From an uncultured Eubacteriales bacterium (GTDB lineage: Bacteria; Bacillota; Clostridia; Oscillospirales; Oscillospiraceae), in the NCBI GenBank assembly GCA_949293985.1, contig CASFFN010000009.1, positions 1-39,052 on the forward strand: a stretch of DNA of 39,052 nt, given 5' to 3'. The position numbers and the translations under genes were made by a program. This document shows positions 1 through 7,546 of this stretch, one piece after another; the stretch's first letter is position 1; every line of letters starts with the position of its first letter. The notes beneath the pieces are model-generated. The model was given only the letters and a program-made list of their open reading frames with translations. It made no database searches and was not told the DNA's origin.

Positions 1-97
1 TACTTGTATTGTAAGGTTTTTGGTCTCTATGTTCAAACTATTATATTATAACTTTGGGGCCAGGTTCATCGCCTGACCCCAACATTTATTATAGAAC

Positions 98-136
98 CTA
101 AAAAAACTGCGTGTACTTCTGAGGTACACGCAGTTT
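98..136 (-). terminator. Rho-independent terminator of glnN
   Basis: A perfect 13-bp inverted repeat (arms 104-116 and 124-136, 7-nt loop) lies four bases beyond the glnN stop codon. Read on the minus strand it is followed by a run of seven T, the classical intrinsic terminator layout. Confidence 0.9.
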
Positions 137-139
137 CGT

Positions 140-2224
140 TTAGTAGAAGAGCAAATCCGAATAGGTGGGGTAAGGCCAGTAACTCTTAGCCGTCAGCTGC
201 TCCAAAATATCCGCCTCTTTCCGCATATCCTCCATACCGGTAAGAATCACATTCTGGTAATACTGGGCAGCTTCCGCTTTCTCCCCGGGAATGCTGCCCA
301 TGTTCCGCTTGAGCTGCTCACAGGCATCATACAGCTTGTTGGTAGCATCAGACAGTTTGGCAATCAGCTTTTCTTCCGCAGCTGCCGGAACAGAAAGGCT
401 TTTTTTGACAGTCAGGCTGTCACAAAGATCCTTTGTGTAGGCGGTAGCTGCCGGCAAAATCTGATGTAGGACCATATCAATGGAGGTTTTTGCTTCAATG
501 CTGACCATTTTGCAATAGGCATCCAGGTGAATTTCATATCTGGCACGGAATTCCGATTCCGTAAAAATGCCGTGCTTGGTTACCAGCCGGATGTTTTTAT
601 TACTGACATAAGCAGGCAGACACTCCGCGGAAGAGCGCAGATTGCTCAACCCCCGTCTTTGCGCTTCTTCCTCCCACTCTTTGGAGTAACCGTTTCCGTT
701 GAAAATAATCCGCTGGTGCTGCGTCAGCGTATCACAAACCAGCTTTTGCAGTGCGGTTTCAAAGTCCTGGGCATTTTCCAAAATATCCGCAAATTCCTCC
801 AGTACCTCTGCCATGATGGCATTGAGGGCAATGTTGGGGCCAGTAATGGACTGAGAGGAACCCAGCATACGGAATTCAAACTTGTTGCCGGTGAAGGCCA
901 GGGGAGAGGTTCTGTTCCGGTCTGTGGTATCTTTGGGGATGGAGGGCAGCACATCCACACCAATGCGCATAAGGCTCTTTCCGGGATCTTTATAATTGGT
1001 GCTGTGAATTATGGAGTCCACAACTGCGGTCAGCTCATCCCCCAGAAAGATGGATACAATAGCGGGAGGCGCCTCGGCAGCTCCCAGACGATGGTCGTTA
1101 CCGGCGGAAGCTACGGTACAGCGCAGGAAGTCCTGGTATTCGTCCACTCCCTTAATAAACGCAGAGAGAAAAACCAGGAACTGGGCGTTCTGGCTGGGGG
1201 TTTTTCCCGGGCTAAACAGATTTTTTCCGGAATCCGTGCTGAGTGACCAGTTGTTGTGCTTTCCGGAGCCGTTTACACCGGCAAAGGGCTTTTCATGGAG
1301 CAGGCACACCAAATTGTGCTTAGCTGCACATTTCTTCATTACCTGCATAGCCAGCTGGTTGGCATCGCAGGCGCTGTTGGCGCTGCTGTAAATCGGAGCC
1401 ATTTCGTGCTGGCAGGGAGCCGCTTCGTTATGCTTCGTTTTGGAAAGAATGCCCAACCGCCACAACTGCTGGTCCAGATCAATCATAAAGTTGGAAACCC
1501 GGGTACGGATGGTACCAAAGTAGTGGTCTTCCAGCTCCTGTCCCTTGGGGGGAACCGCGCCGAAAAGCGTGCGGCCGGTGAGCCGCAGATCTTCCCGCTG
1601 AGCGTAAAGGCTTTTGGGAAGCAGGAAATACTCCTGCTCTGCTCCTACGCAGGGGGTGACCCGTTTGGTTTCCTTGTCACCGAACAATCTGAGAATTCGG
1701 ATAGCCTCCCGGGATACCTCGTCAATGGAGCGGAGCAGGGGCGTCTTTTTGTCCAGCGCTTCTCCCGTATAGGAAAAGAAACAGGTGGGAATATAGAGAC
1801 TCCCCTCCCGGACAAAGGCAAATGCAGTAGGATCCCAGGCAGTATACCCCCGGGCTTCAAAGGTGGCGCGCAGGCCGCCGGAAGGGAAGGAGGAGGCATC
1901 CGGTTCGCCCCGTACCAGAGCGGAACCGGAGAACTCCATAATCACCCGTCCGTCCTCGGAGGGTTCGATAAAGGAATCATGCTTTTCAGCGGTTATGCCT
2001 GTCATGGGTTGGAACCAGTGGGTGTAATGGGTGGCTCCCTTTTCCAGAGCCCAGTTTTTCATGGCTTCGGCAATTTCATTGGCAACAGACAATTCCAAAG
2101 GGGTGCCGTTTTGAATGCAGGTCTTCCAGGCCTGAAAGGCCTGGGGGTTCAGACGCTGCTTCATGGTAGCCTCGTTGAACACATCGCTGCCAAAAATTTC
2201 AGGGACGCTTACAAAATCACTCAT
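140..2224 (-). CDS. glnN: Glutamine synthetase type III (GSIII)
   Basis: Cytoplasmic ATP-dependent ligation of ammonia to glutamate, the main nitrogen-assimilation reaction in many anaerobes. The 694-residue product has the size of GSIII (about 700), much larger than GSI or GSII. Visible motifs are GAEQEYF (194-200) and NEAAPCQHE (266-274), which form the metal and glutamate site, and NGSGKHNNWSL (318-328), the GSIII version of the family signature. An upstream in-frame extension is possible, but the ATG at 2224 has a GAAAGGA ribosome binding site and starts the family-typical N-terminus. The gene is monocistronic, ends in a strong terminator and diverges from the aminotransferase across 229 bases that include a perfect palindrome. 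No PII gene is nearby. Confidence 0.97.
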   Translation of the reverse strand: MSDFVSVPEIFGSDVFNEATMKQRLNPQAFQAWKTCIQNGTPLELSVANEIAEAMKNWALEKGATHYTHWFQPMTGITAEKHDSFIEPSEDGRVIMEFSGSALVRGEPDASSFPSGGLRATFEARGYTAWDPTAFAFVREGSLYIPTCFFSYTGEALDKKTPLLRSIDEVSREAIRILRLFGDKETKRVTPCVGAEQEYFLLPKSLYAQREDLRLTGRTLFGAVPPKGQELEDHYFGTIRTRVSNFMIDLDQQLWRLGILSKTKHNEAAPCQHEMAPIYSSANSACDANQLAMQVMKKCAAKHNLVCLLHEKPFAGVNGSGKHNNWSLSTDSGKNLFSPGKTPSQNAQFLVFLSAFIKGVDEYQDFLRCTVASAGNDHRLGAAEAPPAIVSIFLGDELTAVVDSIIHSTNYKDPGKSLMRIGVDVLPSIPKDTTDRNRTSPLAFTGNKFEFRMLGSSQSITGPNIALNAIMAEVLEEFADILENAQDFETALQKLVCDTLTQHQRIIFNGNGYSKEWEEEAQRRGLSNLRSSAECLPAYVSNKNIRLVTKHGIFTESEFRARYEIHLDAYCKMVSIEAKTSIDMVLHQILPAATAYTKDLCDSLTVKKSLSVPAAAEEKLIAKLSDATNKLYDACEQLKRNMGSIPGEKAEAAQYYQNVILTGMEDMRKEADILEQLTAKSYWPYPTYSDLLFY

Positions 2225-2360
2225 TTTAACGATTCCTTTCCATAATTTCTCCCAAATTGGTTTATAGAAAATCAGCTTTAGTTTATGATACCTTGAAAAA
2301 AAAAGCAAGGCAGGATTGTGCATAAATTTCAAAAAAATTGCCTACGCCTCTTGTGTAAGG

Positions 2361-2381
2361 TGCCATATCAAAAATATGGCA
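2361..2381. repeat. Perfect 8-bp inverted repeat between divergent genes
   Basis: Arms TGCCATAT (2361-2368) and ATATGGCA (2374-2381) are separated by five bases. The repeat sits seven bases upstream of the -35 box of the aminotransferase promoter and upstream of glnN on the other strand. Its size and place suit an operator for a dimeric repressor or activator. No T-run follows on either strand, so it is unlikely to be a terminator. No regulator is identified. Confidence 0.5.
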
Positions 2382-2387
2382 AAATGC

Positions 2388-2415
2388 TTGCATTTATCGG
2401 GAATCTTAGTATAAT
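2388..2415 (+). promoter_or_regulatory. Sigma-A-type promoter of the aminotransferase gene
   Basis: The -35 box TTGCAT (2388-2393) and the -10 box TATAAT (2410-2415) are 16 bases apart. The start codon is 38 bases downstream of the -10. Confidence 0.7.
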
Positions 2416-2453
2416 GAAGTATCATATTATTTGTGTTTGTTAGGAGGATCTAC

Positions 2454-3734
2454 ATGACCGCATATCACTTGCTTACGGATCCGCAGCGCCAGGCAGAATA
2501 TGCTCTGGTAAAAAAAGCATACGAGGATTGCCTGCATCAAAATCTGAAACTGAATATGGCAAGGGGAAAACCCTGCCCGGAGCAGCTGGACATGGTCAGC
2601 GGCATTCTGGGAACGGTAGTTGCCCCGGAGGATTGTGTTGACAACGGAGTAGAATCCAGAAATTATGGCGAAATTCTGGGATTGCCCAGCGCAAGGGCGT
2701 ATTTTGCCGGTTTGCTGGGATGCCGGAAGGAACAAGTCATTGTGGGGGGAGCCTCCAGTTTGAATTTGATGTATGATATTATCAGCCGAGCCTATACCCA
2801 TGGGCTGCTTCACAGCCCCAAACCCTGGTGCCGTGAGGAACAGGTGAAATTCCTGTGCCCCAGCCCCGGTTATGACCGGCACTTCCGGGTGACGGAGTTT
2901 TTCGGTGCCCAGATGATTACCGTACCCATGCTGCCTACCGGTCCGGATATGGATCGGGTAGAGGAGCTGGTGAAAGACCCTCAGGTCAAGGGAATCTGGT
3001 GTGTACCCAAATATTCCAACCCGGACGGCTATATTTACAGCGACGAGACGGTGAAGCGGTTTGCCGCTTTGAAGCCGGCTGCTCCCGATTTTACCATTAT
3101 GTGGGATAACGCCTACTGCGTTCACGAGTTTTCCGGCGAATATGTGCCTTTCCCGGATATTATCGAAGCTTGCAGCCGGATGGGAAATCCTGACATGGTG
3201 GTGGAATTTGCCTCTACCTCCAAGATCACCTTTTCCGGCGGCGGAATTTCTGCCATGGCGATGTCCGAAGCCAATGTGGCGTATTTCCTCAAGATGCTTT
3301 CCGTGCAGACCATCTGCTACGACAAAGTCAATCAACTGCGCCATGTGCGCTTCCTGAAAAACAAAGCCCATACACTAGAGATTATGAAAAAGCACGCAGC
3401 CATCGTGGCGCCGAAATTCCAGAAGGTAGGGGAGATTCTGACCAAAGAGCTGGCAGGCTGTGGCTTTGCCCACTGGACGGAGCCAAAAGGCGGCTACTTC
3501 ATAAGCCTTTACACCATGCCAGGAACCGCTAAAAGGGCCCTGGACCTGTGTCAAGAGGCTGGCGTTGTCATGACACCGGCCGGAGCCACTTACCCTTATG
3601 GCATTGACCCCCAAGACAGCAACATCCGTATTGCCCCCAGTTATCCCCCCGTGGAAGAGCTGGAAAGGGCCATGTATGTTTTCTGTGTCTGCCTGAAATT
3701 GGCGGCATTGGAAAAAATTGCGGGAATGTATTAA
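2454..3734 (+). CDS. Class I aminotransferase of the Aminotran_MocR type (aspartate aminotransferase-like)
   Basis: PLP-dependent fold-type I aminotransferase, 426 residues. The N-terminal motif LNMARGKPCPEQL is typical of the subgroup containing corynebacterial aspartate aminotransferase (Pfam Aminotran_MocR, from memory). W217-D218-N219-A220-Y221 supplies the Asp that contacts the PLP pyridine nitrogen. K257 in STSKITFSGGG is the Schiff-base lysine. The ATG at 2454 is preceded by TAGGAGG at ideal spacing, so the few upstream in-frame codons are not used. A LUD-domain gene follows after 16 bases, so the two probably share a transcript. Substrate specificity cannot be read from sequence; aspartate/2-oxoglutarate is the family-based guess. 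Confidence 0.9.
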   Translation: MTAYHLLTDPQRQAEYALVKKAYEDCLHQNLKLNMARGKPCPEQLDMVSGILGTVVAPEDCVDNGVESRNYGEILGLPSARAYFAGLLGCRKEQVIVGGASSLNLMYDIISRAYTHGLLHSPKPWCREEQVKFLCPSPGYDRHFRVTEFFGAQMITVPMLPTGPDMDRVEELVKDPQVKGIWCVPKYSNPDGYIYSDETVKRFAALKPAAPDFTIMWDNAYCVHEFSGEYVPFPDIIEACSRMGNPDMVVEFASTSKITFSGGGISAMAMSEANVAYFLKMLSVQTICYDKVNQLRHVRFLKNKAHTLEIMKKHAAIVAPKFQKVGEILTKELAGCGFAHWTEPKGGYFISLYTMPGTAKRALDLCQEAGVVMTPAGATYPYGIDPQDSNIRIAPSYPPVEELERAMYVFCVCLKLAALEKIAGMY

Positions 3735-3750
3735 AAGGGGAGTGGAAAGA

Positions 3751-4389
3751 ATGACAAATCCCATGGAAGCCTATTACGAAAAGCGGGGGCAGATTCTGGT
3801 GCGGAATCTGCAAAACCGGCATTTTGAAGCTTTTTACTGTGAAAACAAGGAAAAGGCGTTGGAAAAAGCGCTGGAGCTGATTCCGGAAGGGGCCCGTGTA
3901 GGCTGGGGTGGTGCCATGTCTGCTCAGCAGATTGGGCTGACGGATGCCATTCTGAAGGGTAATTATACTGCACTGGACAGAAGTGCCTGCACTTCCCGGG
4001 AAGAGCAGGAGCATGTTACCAGAGAATGGTTTGGCTGTGATTGCTTCCTCACCGGCGCCAACGCCATTAGTCTGGACGGTCAGATGGTGAATATTGACGG
4101 TACCGGAAACCGGGTAGCCGCCATTTGCTACGGCCCCAAGGAGGTCATCGTGATTGCCGGGATGAACAAGGTTGTAGATTCCCTGGAAGATGCCATCACC
4201 CGGGCCAGAACGGTGGCAGCACCTGCCAACCAGCAGCGCTTCCTGCGGGATACGCCCTGTACTGTCACCGGTACCTGCGGCGACTGCAAAAAGGCGGATT
4301 GTATCTGCAATCAGATTGTCATTACCCGCCATTGCCGCCCTGTTGGAAGAATCAAGTTCATTCTGGTAGGGGAAGCACTGGGCCTTTGA
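3751..4389 (+). CDS. LUD-domain protein (LutC/YkgG-related), cysteine-rich C-terminus
   Basis: Soluble 212-residue protein of the LUD family, which includes lactate-utilisation subunits LutB and LutC. Many stand-alone Clostridial members have no defined role. The core motif TGANAISLDGQMVNIDGTGN (101-120) is followed by GPKEVIVIAGMNK. The C-terminal part has four closely spaced cysteines (176, 179, 184, 186), which could bind a metal or iron-sulphur cluster; that is inference. The start at 3751 is supported by a purine-rich binding site (GGGGAGTGGAAAG); an upstream in-frame ATG lies inside the aminotransferase gene. It is the second gene of a two-gene operon. No lutA or lutB partner is nearby, so lactate oxidation is not implied. 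Confidence 0.88.
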   Translation: MTNPMEAYYEKRGQILVRNLQNRHFEAFYCENKEKALEKALELIPEGARVGWGGAMSAQQIGLTDAILKGNYTALDRSACTSREEQEHVTREWFGCDCFLTGANAISLDGQMVNIDGTGNRVAAICYGPKEVIVIAGMNKVVDSLEDAITRARTVAAPANQQRFLRDTPCTVTGTCGDCKKADCICNQIVITRHCRPVGRIKFILVGEALGL

Positions 4390-4411
4390 TAAGATTCTGT
4401 GAAAATGAGAA

Positions 4412-4444
4412 AGTGGGCAGGATTTTTCCTGCCCACTGCTTTTT
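4412..4444 (+). terminator. Rho-independent terminator after the LUD gene
   Basis: A perfect 11-bp stem (4412-4422 with 4427-4437) with a four-T loop is followed by GCTTTTT on the plus strand. It may also stop the convergent minus-strand gene, although the T-run is weaker on that side. Confidence 0.85.
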
Positions 4445-4463
4445 ATAGGGAATATCAGAAGGG

Positions 4464-5009
4464 TCAACCTGCTGATTCCACTCTTTTTGCCTCGTATTCG
4501 TTGTAAAAGTCCAGAAAAATATCCTTAAACGCAACCATGCTCAGATTGTGGTTGAAATTCAGCTGCTCTTCTCCCACCAGCGGTGCACAAAGGCGGGTCA
4601 TGTCCTGGCTCAGCTGGGTGTAAAAATTCCGCCCCTCCGGGGACAAGGTACCATCTTCCAGTACAAAGGTGTCCGGATTTATTTTGGAGGCCATATCCAC
4701 AAAATACCAGGTAACGGTTGCCGGCACATCTTCTGAGACATACCGATATCCGTCTTCCAGGTTCGTTTCTATATCCAGCAGTGCATCTTGTACCAGATAT
4801 GCACCGACTACAGGACTGGACTCCACGGGAAAATGCTCCCAAACATTTGCCAAATCATATAAGTTCACATAAAGATGCCCCATGTACCGATGCTCGTTTT
4901 CCTTTCTTGTCTGATTGTGAGAAATCTGCATCGCACCCAGGATAATACAGCCTATCAAAAACAGACAGGATGTAAAGGGGAATATCCATTTCCATCGCTT
5001 TTCTTTCAT
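4464..5009 (-). CDS. Hypothetical single-pass membrane protein
   Basis: 181 residues of no family I recognise. The N-terminus is positively charged (MKEKRWKW) and followed by one hydrophobic segment at about residues 9-28. This fits a signal anchor with the remaining 150 residues outside the cell. The exported part is acidic and rich in aromatic residues, with no catalytic motif I can name. The ATG at 5009 has a strong AAAGGAGGGGG site eight bases upstream, which argues against the longer in-frame start at 5033. The gene has its own near-consensus promoter and sits between the converging LUD gene and pfkA. It appears intact and translated; its function is unknown. Confidence 0.75.
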   Translation of the reverse strand: MKEKRWKWIFPFTSCLFLIGCIILGAMQISHNQTRKENEHRYMGHLYVNLYDLANVWEHFPVESSPVVGAYLVQDALLDIETNLEDGYRYVSEDVPATVTWYFVDMASKINPDTFVLEDGTLSPEGRNFYTQLSQDMTRLCAPLVGEEQLNFNHNLSMVAFKDIFLDFYNEYEAKRVESAG

Positions 5010-5050
5010 TTGCGCCCCCTCCTTTGAAAACAACTAATCTGCCTGCTTTC

Positions 5051-5079
5051 ATTATAGAAGATTGCTCAAAAAAGCGCAA
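5051..5079 (-). promoter_or_regulatory. Sigma-A promoter of the hypothetical membrane protein gene
   Basis: On the minus strand, TTGCGC (5074-5079), a 17-base spacer and a perfect TATAAT (5051-5056) lie 42 bases before the start codon. Confidence 0.75.
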
Positions 5080-5124
5080 GATAGTTTTTGAATTTGTTAA
5101 ATTCGACCAACGCAAAATACAAGT

Positions 5125-5159
5125 TACCCCCTGGCAGGAGGATTTCCAGCCAGGGGGTA
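5125..5159 (-). terminator. Hairpin downstream of pfkA, probable terminator
   Basis: A perfect 11-bp GC-rich stem (5125-5135 with 5149-5159) begins 24 bases after the pfkA stop. The T-tract that follows on the minus strand is interrupted (ACTTGTATTTTGC), so it may be a weak terminator or only an mRNA 3'-end stabiliser. Confidence 0.55.
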
Positions 5160-5182
5160 GTTGATAGAAAAGGGGAGGGGAG

Positions 5183-6154
5183 TCAGATACCAGTCATGGC
5201 CTGCAGGACATCCACCTCTGTCTGCTGAATCCGCTTCACCATGGACAAGCCTTCGTCAATATCCACATCGGTGAAAGCGCCGTTGCTGGTGCAGATAATG
5301 CGGTTGGTTTTACCTTCCAGCAGCTTTTCCACAGCCATATAACCCATCTTGGTGGCGTTTACACGGTCACGACCGGTGGGAACACCACCACGCTGAATGT
5401 GGCCCAGAACCGTTACCCGGGGGTCCAAGTCGATGGCATCCTTAATCTGCTGGGCAATGTCCGCAGCGGAACCGGCGCCTTCGGCTACCACAATCATGTA
5501 GTGGGTAAAGCCGTTAAACCGGGCCTGACGGATTTTCTCAATCACATCCCGCTCAAAGTCAATGGGTTCCTCAGGCACCAGAACAGCTGTTGCGCCCACC
5601 GCAAGGCCCACATACATGGCCAGAAAACCTGCGTTTCTGCCCATCACTTCAACGACAGAACAACGCTCATGGGACTGCATGGTATCTCTCAGCTTATCGA
5701 TACACTCAATGGCAGTATTGGCTGCCGTATCGAAGCCAATAGAGTAGTTTGAGCAGCAAATGTCGTTGTCAATGGTAGCGGGAATGCAAACCACATTGAT
5801 GCCGTACTTGGAAAGGGCCAGCGCACCGCGGAAGGTGCCGTCGCCGCCGATGGCTACAACGCTGTCCAGCCCCAGGAAGTGACAAGTGGAAACCGCCTTT
5901 TTCTGACCCTCCTCCGTCATAAATTCTTTGCTGCGGGCGGTGTAGAGAATCGTACCGCCCCGATTGATAATATGAGAAACCTTGGTTTCATCCAAACGAA
6001 CAATGTCGCCGGTGATCAATCCGTTCCAGCCACGGCGAATACCGTAGCACTCGATGCCGTGATACAGAGCAGTACGCACAACAGCACGGACACAGGGGTT
6101 CATGCCAGGTGCATCGCCACCGCTGGTAAGAACTCCGATTCTTTTAACGCTCAT
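5183..6154 (-). CDS. pfkA: ATP-dependent 6-phosphofructokinase
   Basis: Phosphorylates fructose 6-phosphate to fructose 1,6-bisphosphate, the committed step of glycolysis. The 323-residue length matches bacterial PfkA. GGDGT (103-107) has Gly rather than Asp at the position that separates ATP- from pyrophosphate-dependent enzymes, so ATP is the likely donor. TIDND (127-131) carries the catalytic Asp, MGRNAG (171-176) the fructose-6-phosphate loop and QRGG (254-257) the family signature. The residue before TIDND is Ala rather than the usual Gly, a mild variant. The ATG at 6154 has a GGAGGG site. The gene is expressed alone from its own promoter; the usual pyruvate kinase partner is not adjacent. 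Confidence 0.96.
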   Translation of the reverse strand: MSVKRIGVLTSGGDAPGMNPCVRAVVRTALYHGIECYGIRRGWNGLITGDIVRLDETKVSHIINRGGTILYTARSKEFMTEEGQKKAVSTCHFLGLDSVVAIGGDGTFRGALALSKYGINVVCIPATIDNDICCSNYSIGFDTAANTAIECIDKLRDTMQSHERCSVVEVMGRNAGFLAMYVGLAVGATAVLVPEEPIDFERDVIEKIRQARFNGFTHYMIVVAEGAGSAADIAQQIKDAIDLDPRVTVLGHIQRGGVPTGRDRVNATKMGYMAVEKLLEGKTNRIICTSNGAFTDVDIDEGLSMVKRIQQTEVDVLQAMTGI

Positions 6155-6188
6155 AATGATCCCTCCACAAGGTAAAGTTCATACTGTC

Positions 6189-6217
6189 ATTTTACAATTA
6201 TTTTCCCATAATGTAAA
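6189..6217 (-). promoter_or_regulatory. Sigma-A promoter of pfkA
   Basis: On the minus strand TTTACA (6212-6217) is 17 bases from TAAAAT (6189-6194), which lies 34 bases before the pfkA start codon. Confidence 0.7.
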
Positions 6218-6336
6218 GGAAAAATATTATATAATTTCTCTTCCGACGGAAAAAACGGGAAAAGGGTCTTTCGCACCCAAGGCAATCTGATCCGATATTA
6301 ACGCCAACGCAGCCGGGGGAGCGGCAAAGGGACAAT

Positions 6337-6416
6337 GCAACAAAGGTTCGCCCGGCAAGGCTGCCGGGACTTCTTAGTAGCTGGCGAACGCAACAAAATA
6401 AAAATTTTGTTGCGTT
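6337..6416. repeat. Nested inverted and direct repeats in the 334-base gene-free stretch between pfkA and the recombinase gene
   Basis: The stretch 6155-6488 has no convincing gene. Its right half holds layered symmetry. A perfect 13-bp inverted repeat with a 4-A loop spans 6387-6399 and 6404-6416. A GTTCGCC/GGCGAAC pair lies at 6346-6352 and 6383-6389, enclosing a CCCGGCA/TGCCGGG hairpin (6351-6357 with 6362-6368). GCAACAAA occurs at 6337-6344 and again at 6390-6397, with its inverse at 6406-6413. The two direct copies could therefore compete for one partner. The last arm overlaps the -35 box of the recombinase promoter. Candidates are a regulatory operator, a structured RNA or a small palindromic repeat element; I cannot choose from one copy. 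Confidence 0.7.
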
Positions 6417-6438
6417 ATAAGTATAGATGTGCTATAAT
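6410..6438 (+). promoter_or_regulatory. Sigma-A promoter of the tyrosine recombinase gene
   Basis: TTGCGT (6410-6415), a 17-base spacer and a perfect TATAAT (6433-6438) precede the start codon by 50 bases. The -35 box lies inside the right arm of a 13-bp inverted repeat, so a protein bound there or DNA cruciform formation would affect initiation. Confidence 0.8.
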
Positions 6439-6488
6439 AAGCCCAGATACAAGCCTCGAACTAATTTTCCCATTCAGGAGGTACTTTT

Positions 6489-7487
6489 ATGCAGCGATAT
6501 GCGGATTGTCCCCAGGTTTTGCGGAATTTCCTGGCCTACCACGAGACAATTAAAAACCAGTCACCCAAAACCATTTCTGAATACTATTTAGATTTACGGA
6601 TGTTTCTTCGCTTCATCAAACTGATGCGCAGCGATATGCCCATTCGTACCCGGTTGGATGTTATTCCCATTGCGGATATCGATTTGGACTTTATTGCGAA
6701 AATTACCACCACGGAGGTGTTTGATTTTTTGTCGTATCTTGCCAACGACCGTACAGACAACCCGGATGACAAAAATCCCGATTATGGTATTTCCGCCACT
6801 TCCCGTGCCCGGAAGCTGTCTGCCATCAAATCCTTTTTCAAGTATCTGACGGTCAGAACCAAACAGCTTCCGGAAAATCCGGTTGCGGAATTGGAGTATC
6901 CCAAGCTGCGGAAAAGCCTTCCCAAATACCTTACCTATGAGCAGTCGGCCGCACTATTGAAAGCAGTTTCCGGCCCCAATCAAAAACGGGATTATGCCAT
7001 TTTAATGCTCTTCCTCAACTGCGGAATCCGCCGCAGTGAATTGGTTGGTCTGAATCTCTCTGATGTGTATGAGGATCGGATCCGTGTGGTGGGCAAAGGC
7101 GACAAGGAACGCTTTGTCTATTTTGGTGAGGCTTGCCGGAAGGCCATTGAGGCCTATCTCCCCGAACGCAACAAAAAAATACTGACAGATAACCGGGCGC
7201 TTTTTGGTTCCCGGGATGGCAATCGGATTAGTGTAACGGCTGTGCATCGGCTGGTGAAAAAGCATTTACTGGCTGCGGGACTGGATGCCTCCCAGCTATC
7301 CGCCCATAAGCTGCGTCACACCGCTGCCACCATGATGCTCTCCGGCGGTGTGGATGTAAAAACCGTCCAGGAGGTTTTGGGACATGAGAACCTGAACACC
7401 ACACAGATTTATACCCACATCGAAAACACAGAGCTGAAAATTGCGGCGGAGGCCAATCCCCTCTCCAAACTGGATTTTTCTGAGTAG
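6489..7487 (+). CDS. Tyrosine-type site-specific recombinase, Xer-like
   Basis: 332-residue DNA breaking-rejoining enzyme. Residues 1-125 form the SAM-like core-binding domain. The C-terminal catalytic domain has the full set of active-site residues: R181 in GIRRSEL, K203 in VGKGDKERF, H273 and R276 in HKLRH, H299 in LGHEN and nucleophile Y308 in QIYTH. The length is slightly above XerC/XerD (about 300), with an insert near residues 50-100. An AGGAGG site lies at the proper distance from the ATG. The gene has its own promoter and terminator, with no integrase-associated cargo, excisionase or attachment site visible. A chromosome-dimer-resolution XerA/XerD role is more likely than phage integration, but that is inference. 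Confidence 0.9.
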   Translation: MQRYADCPQVLRNFLAYHETIKNQSPKTISEYYLDLRMFLRFIKLMRSDMPIRTRLDVIPIADIDLDFIAKITTTEVFDFLSYLANDRTDNPDDKNPDYGISATSRARKLSAIKSFFKYLTVRTKQLPENPVAELEYPKLRKSLPKYLTYEQSAALLKAVSGPNQKRDYAILMLFLNCGIRRSELVGLNLSDVYEDRIRVVGKGDKERFVYFGEACRKAIEAYLPERNKKILTDNRALFGSRDGNRISVTAVHRLVKKHLLAAGLDASQLSAHKLRHTAATMMLSGGVDVKTVQEVLGHENLNTTQIYTHIENTELKIAAEANPLSKLDFSE

Positions 7488-7505
7488 TCCCCTCCCCTTT
7501 TCAAG

Positions 7506-7543
7506 AAAAAAGCGATGATTTCGTCTTGAAATCATCGCTTTTT
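7506..7543. terminator. Bidirectional terminator between the recombinase gene and radA
   Basis: A 16-bp perfect stem (7507-7522 with 7528-7543) is flanked by A-runs on the left and T-runs on the right. It can terminate both the plus-strand recombinase transcript and the minus-strand radA transcript. Confidence 0.92.
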
Positions 7544-7546
7544 ACG

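Noticed and set aside
56..80. Imperfect GGGGCCAGG/CCTGACCCC hairpin at the left edge
   Set aside because: One mismatch and no T-run on either strand; the neighbouring gene is outside the window, so no role can be assigned.
1256..2245. Long plus-strand frame opposite glnN
   Set aside because: Shadow; glnN has full family motifs, ribosome binding site and terminator.
2225..2332. 36-residue N-terminal extension of glnN
   Set aside because: No ribosome binding site, not part of the GSIII family; ATG 2224 has one.
6155..6488. Possible known riboswitch in the pfkA-recombinase gap
   Set aside because: No match by eye to c-di-GMP, c-di-AMP, SAM, cobalamin or T-box cores; kept only as an unclassified repeat.
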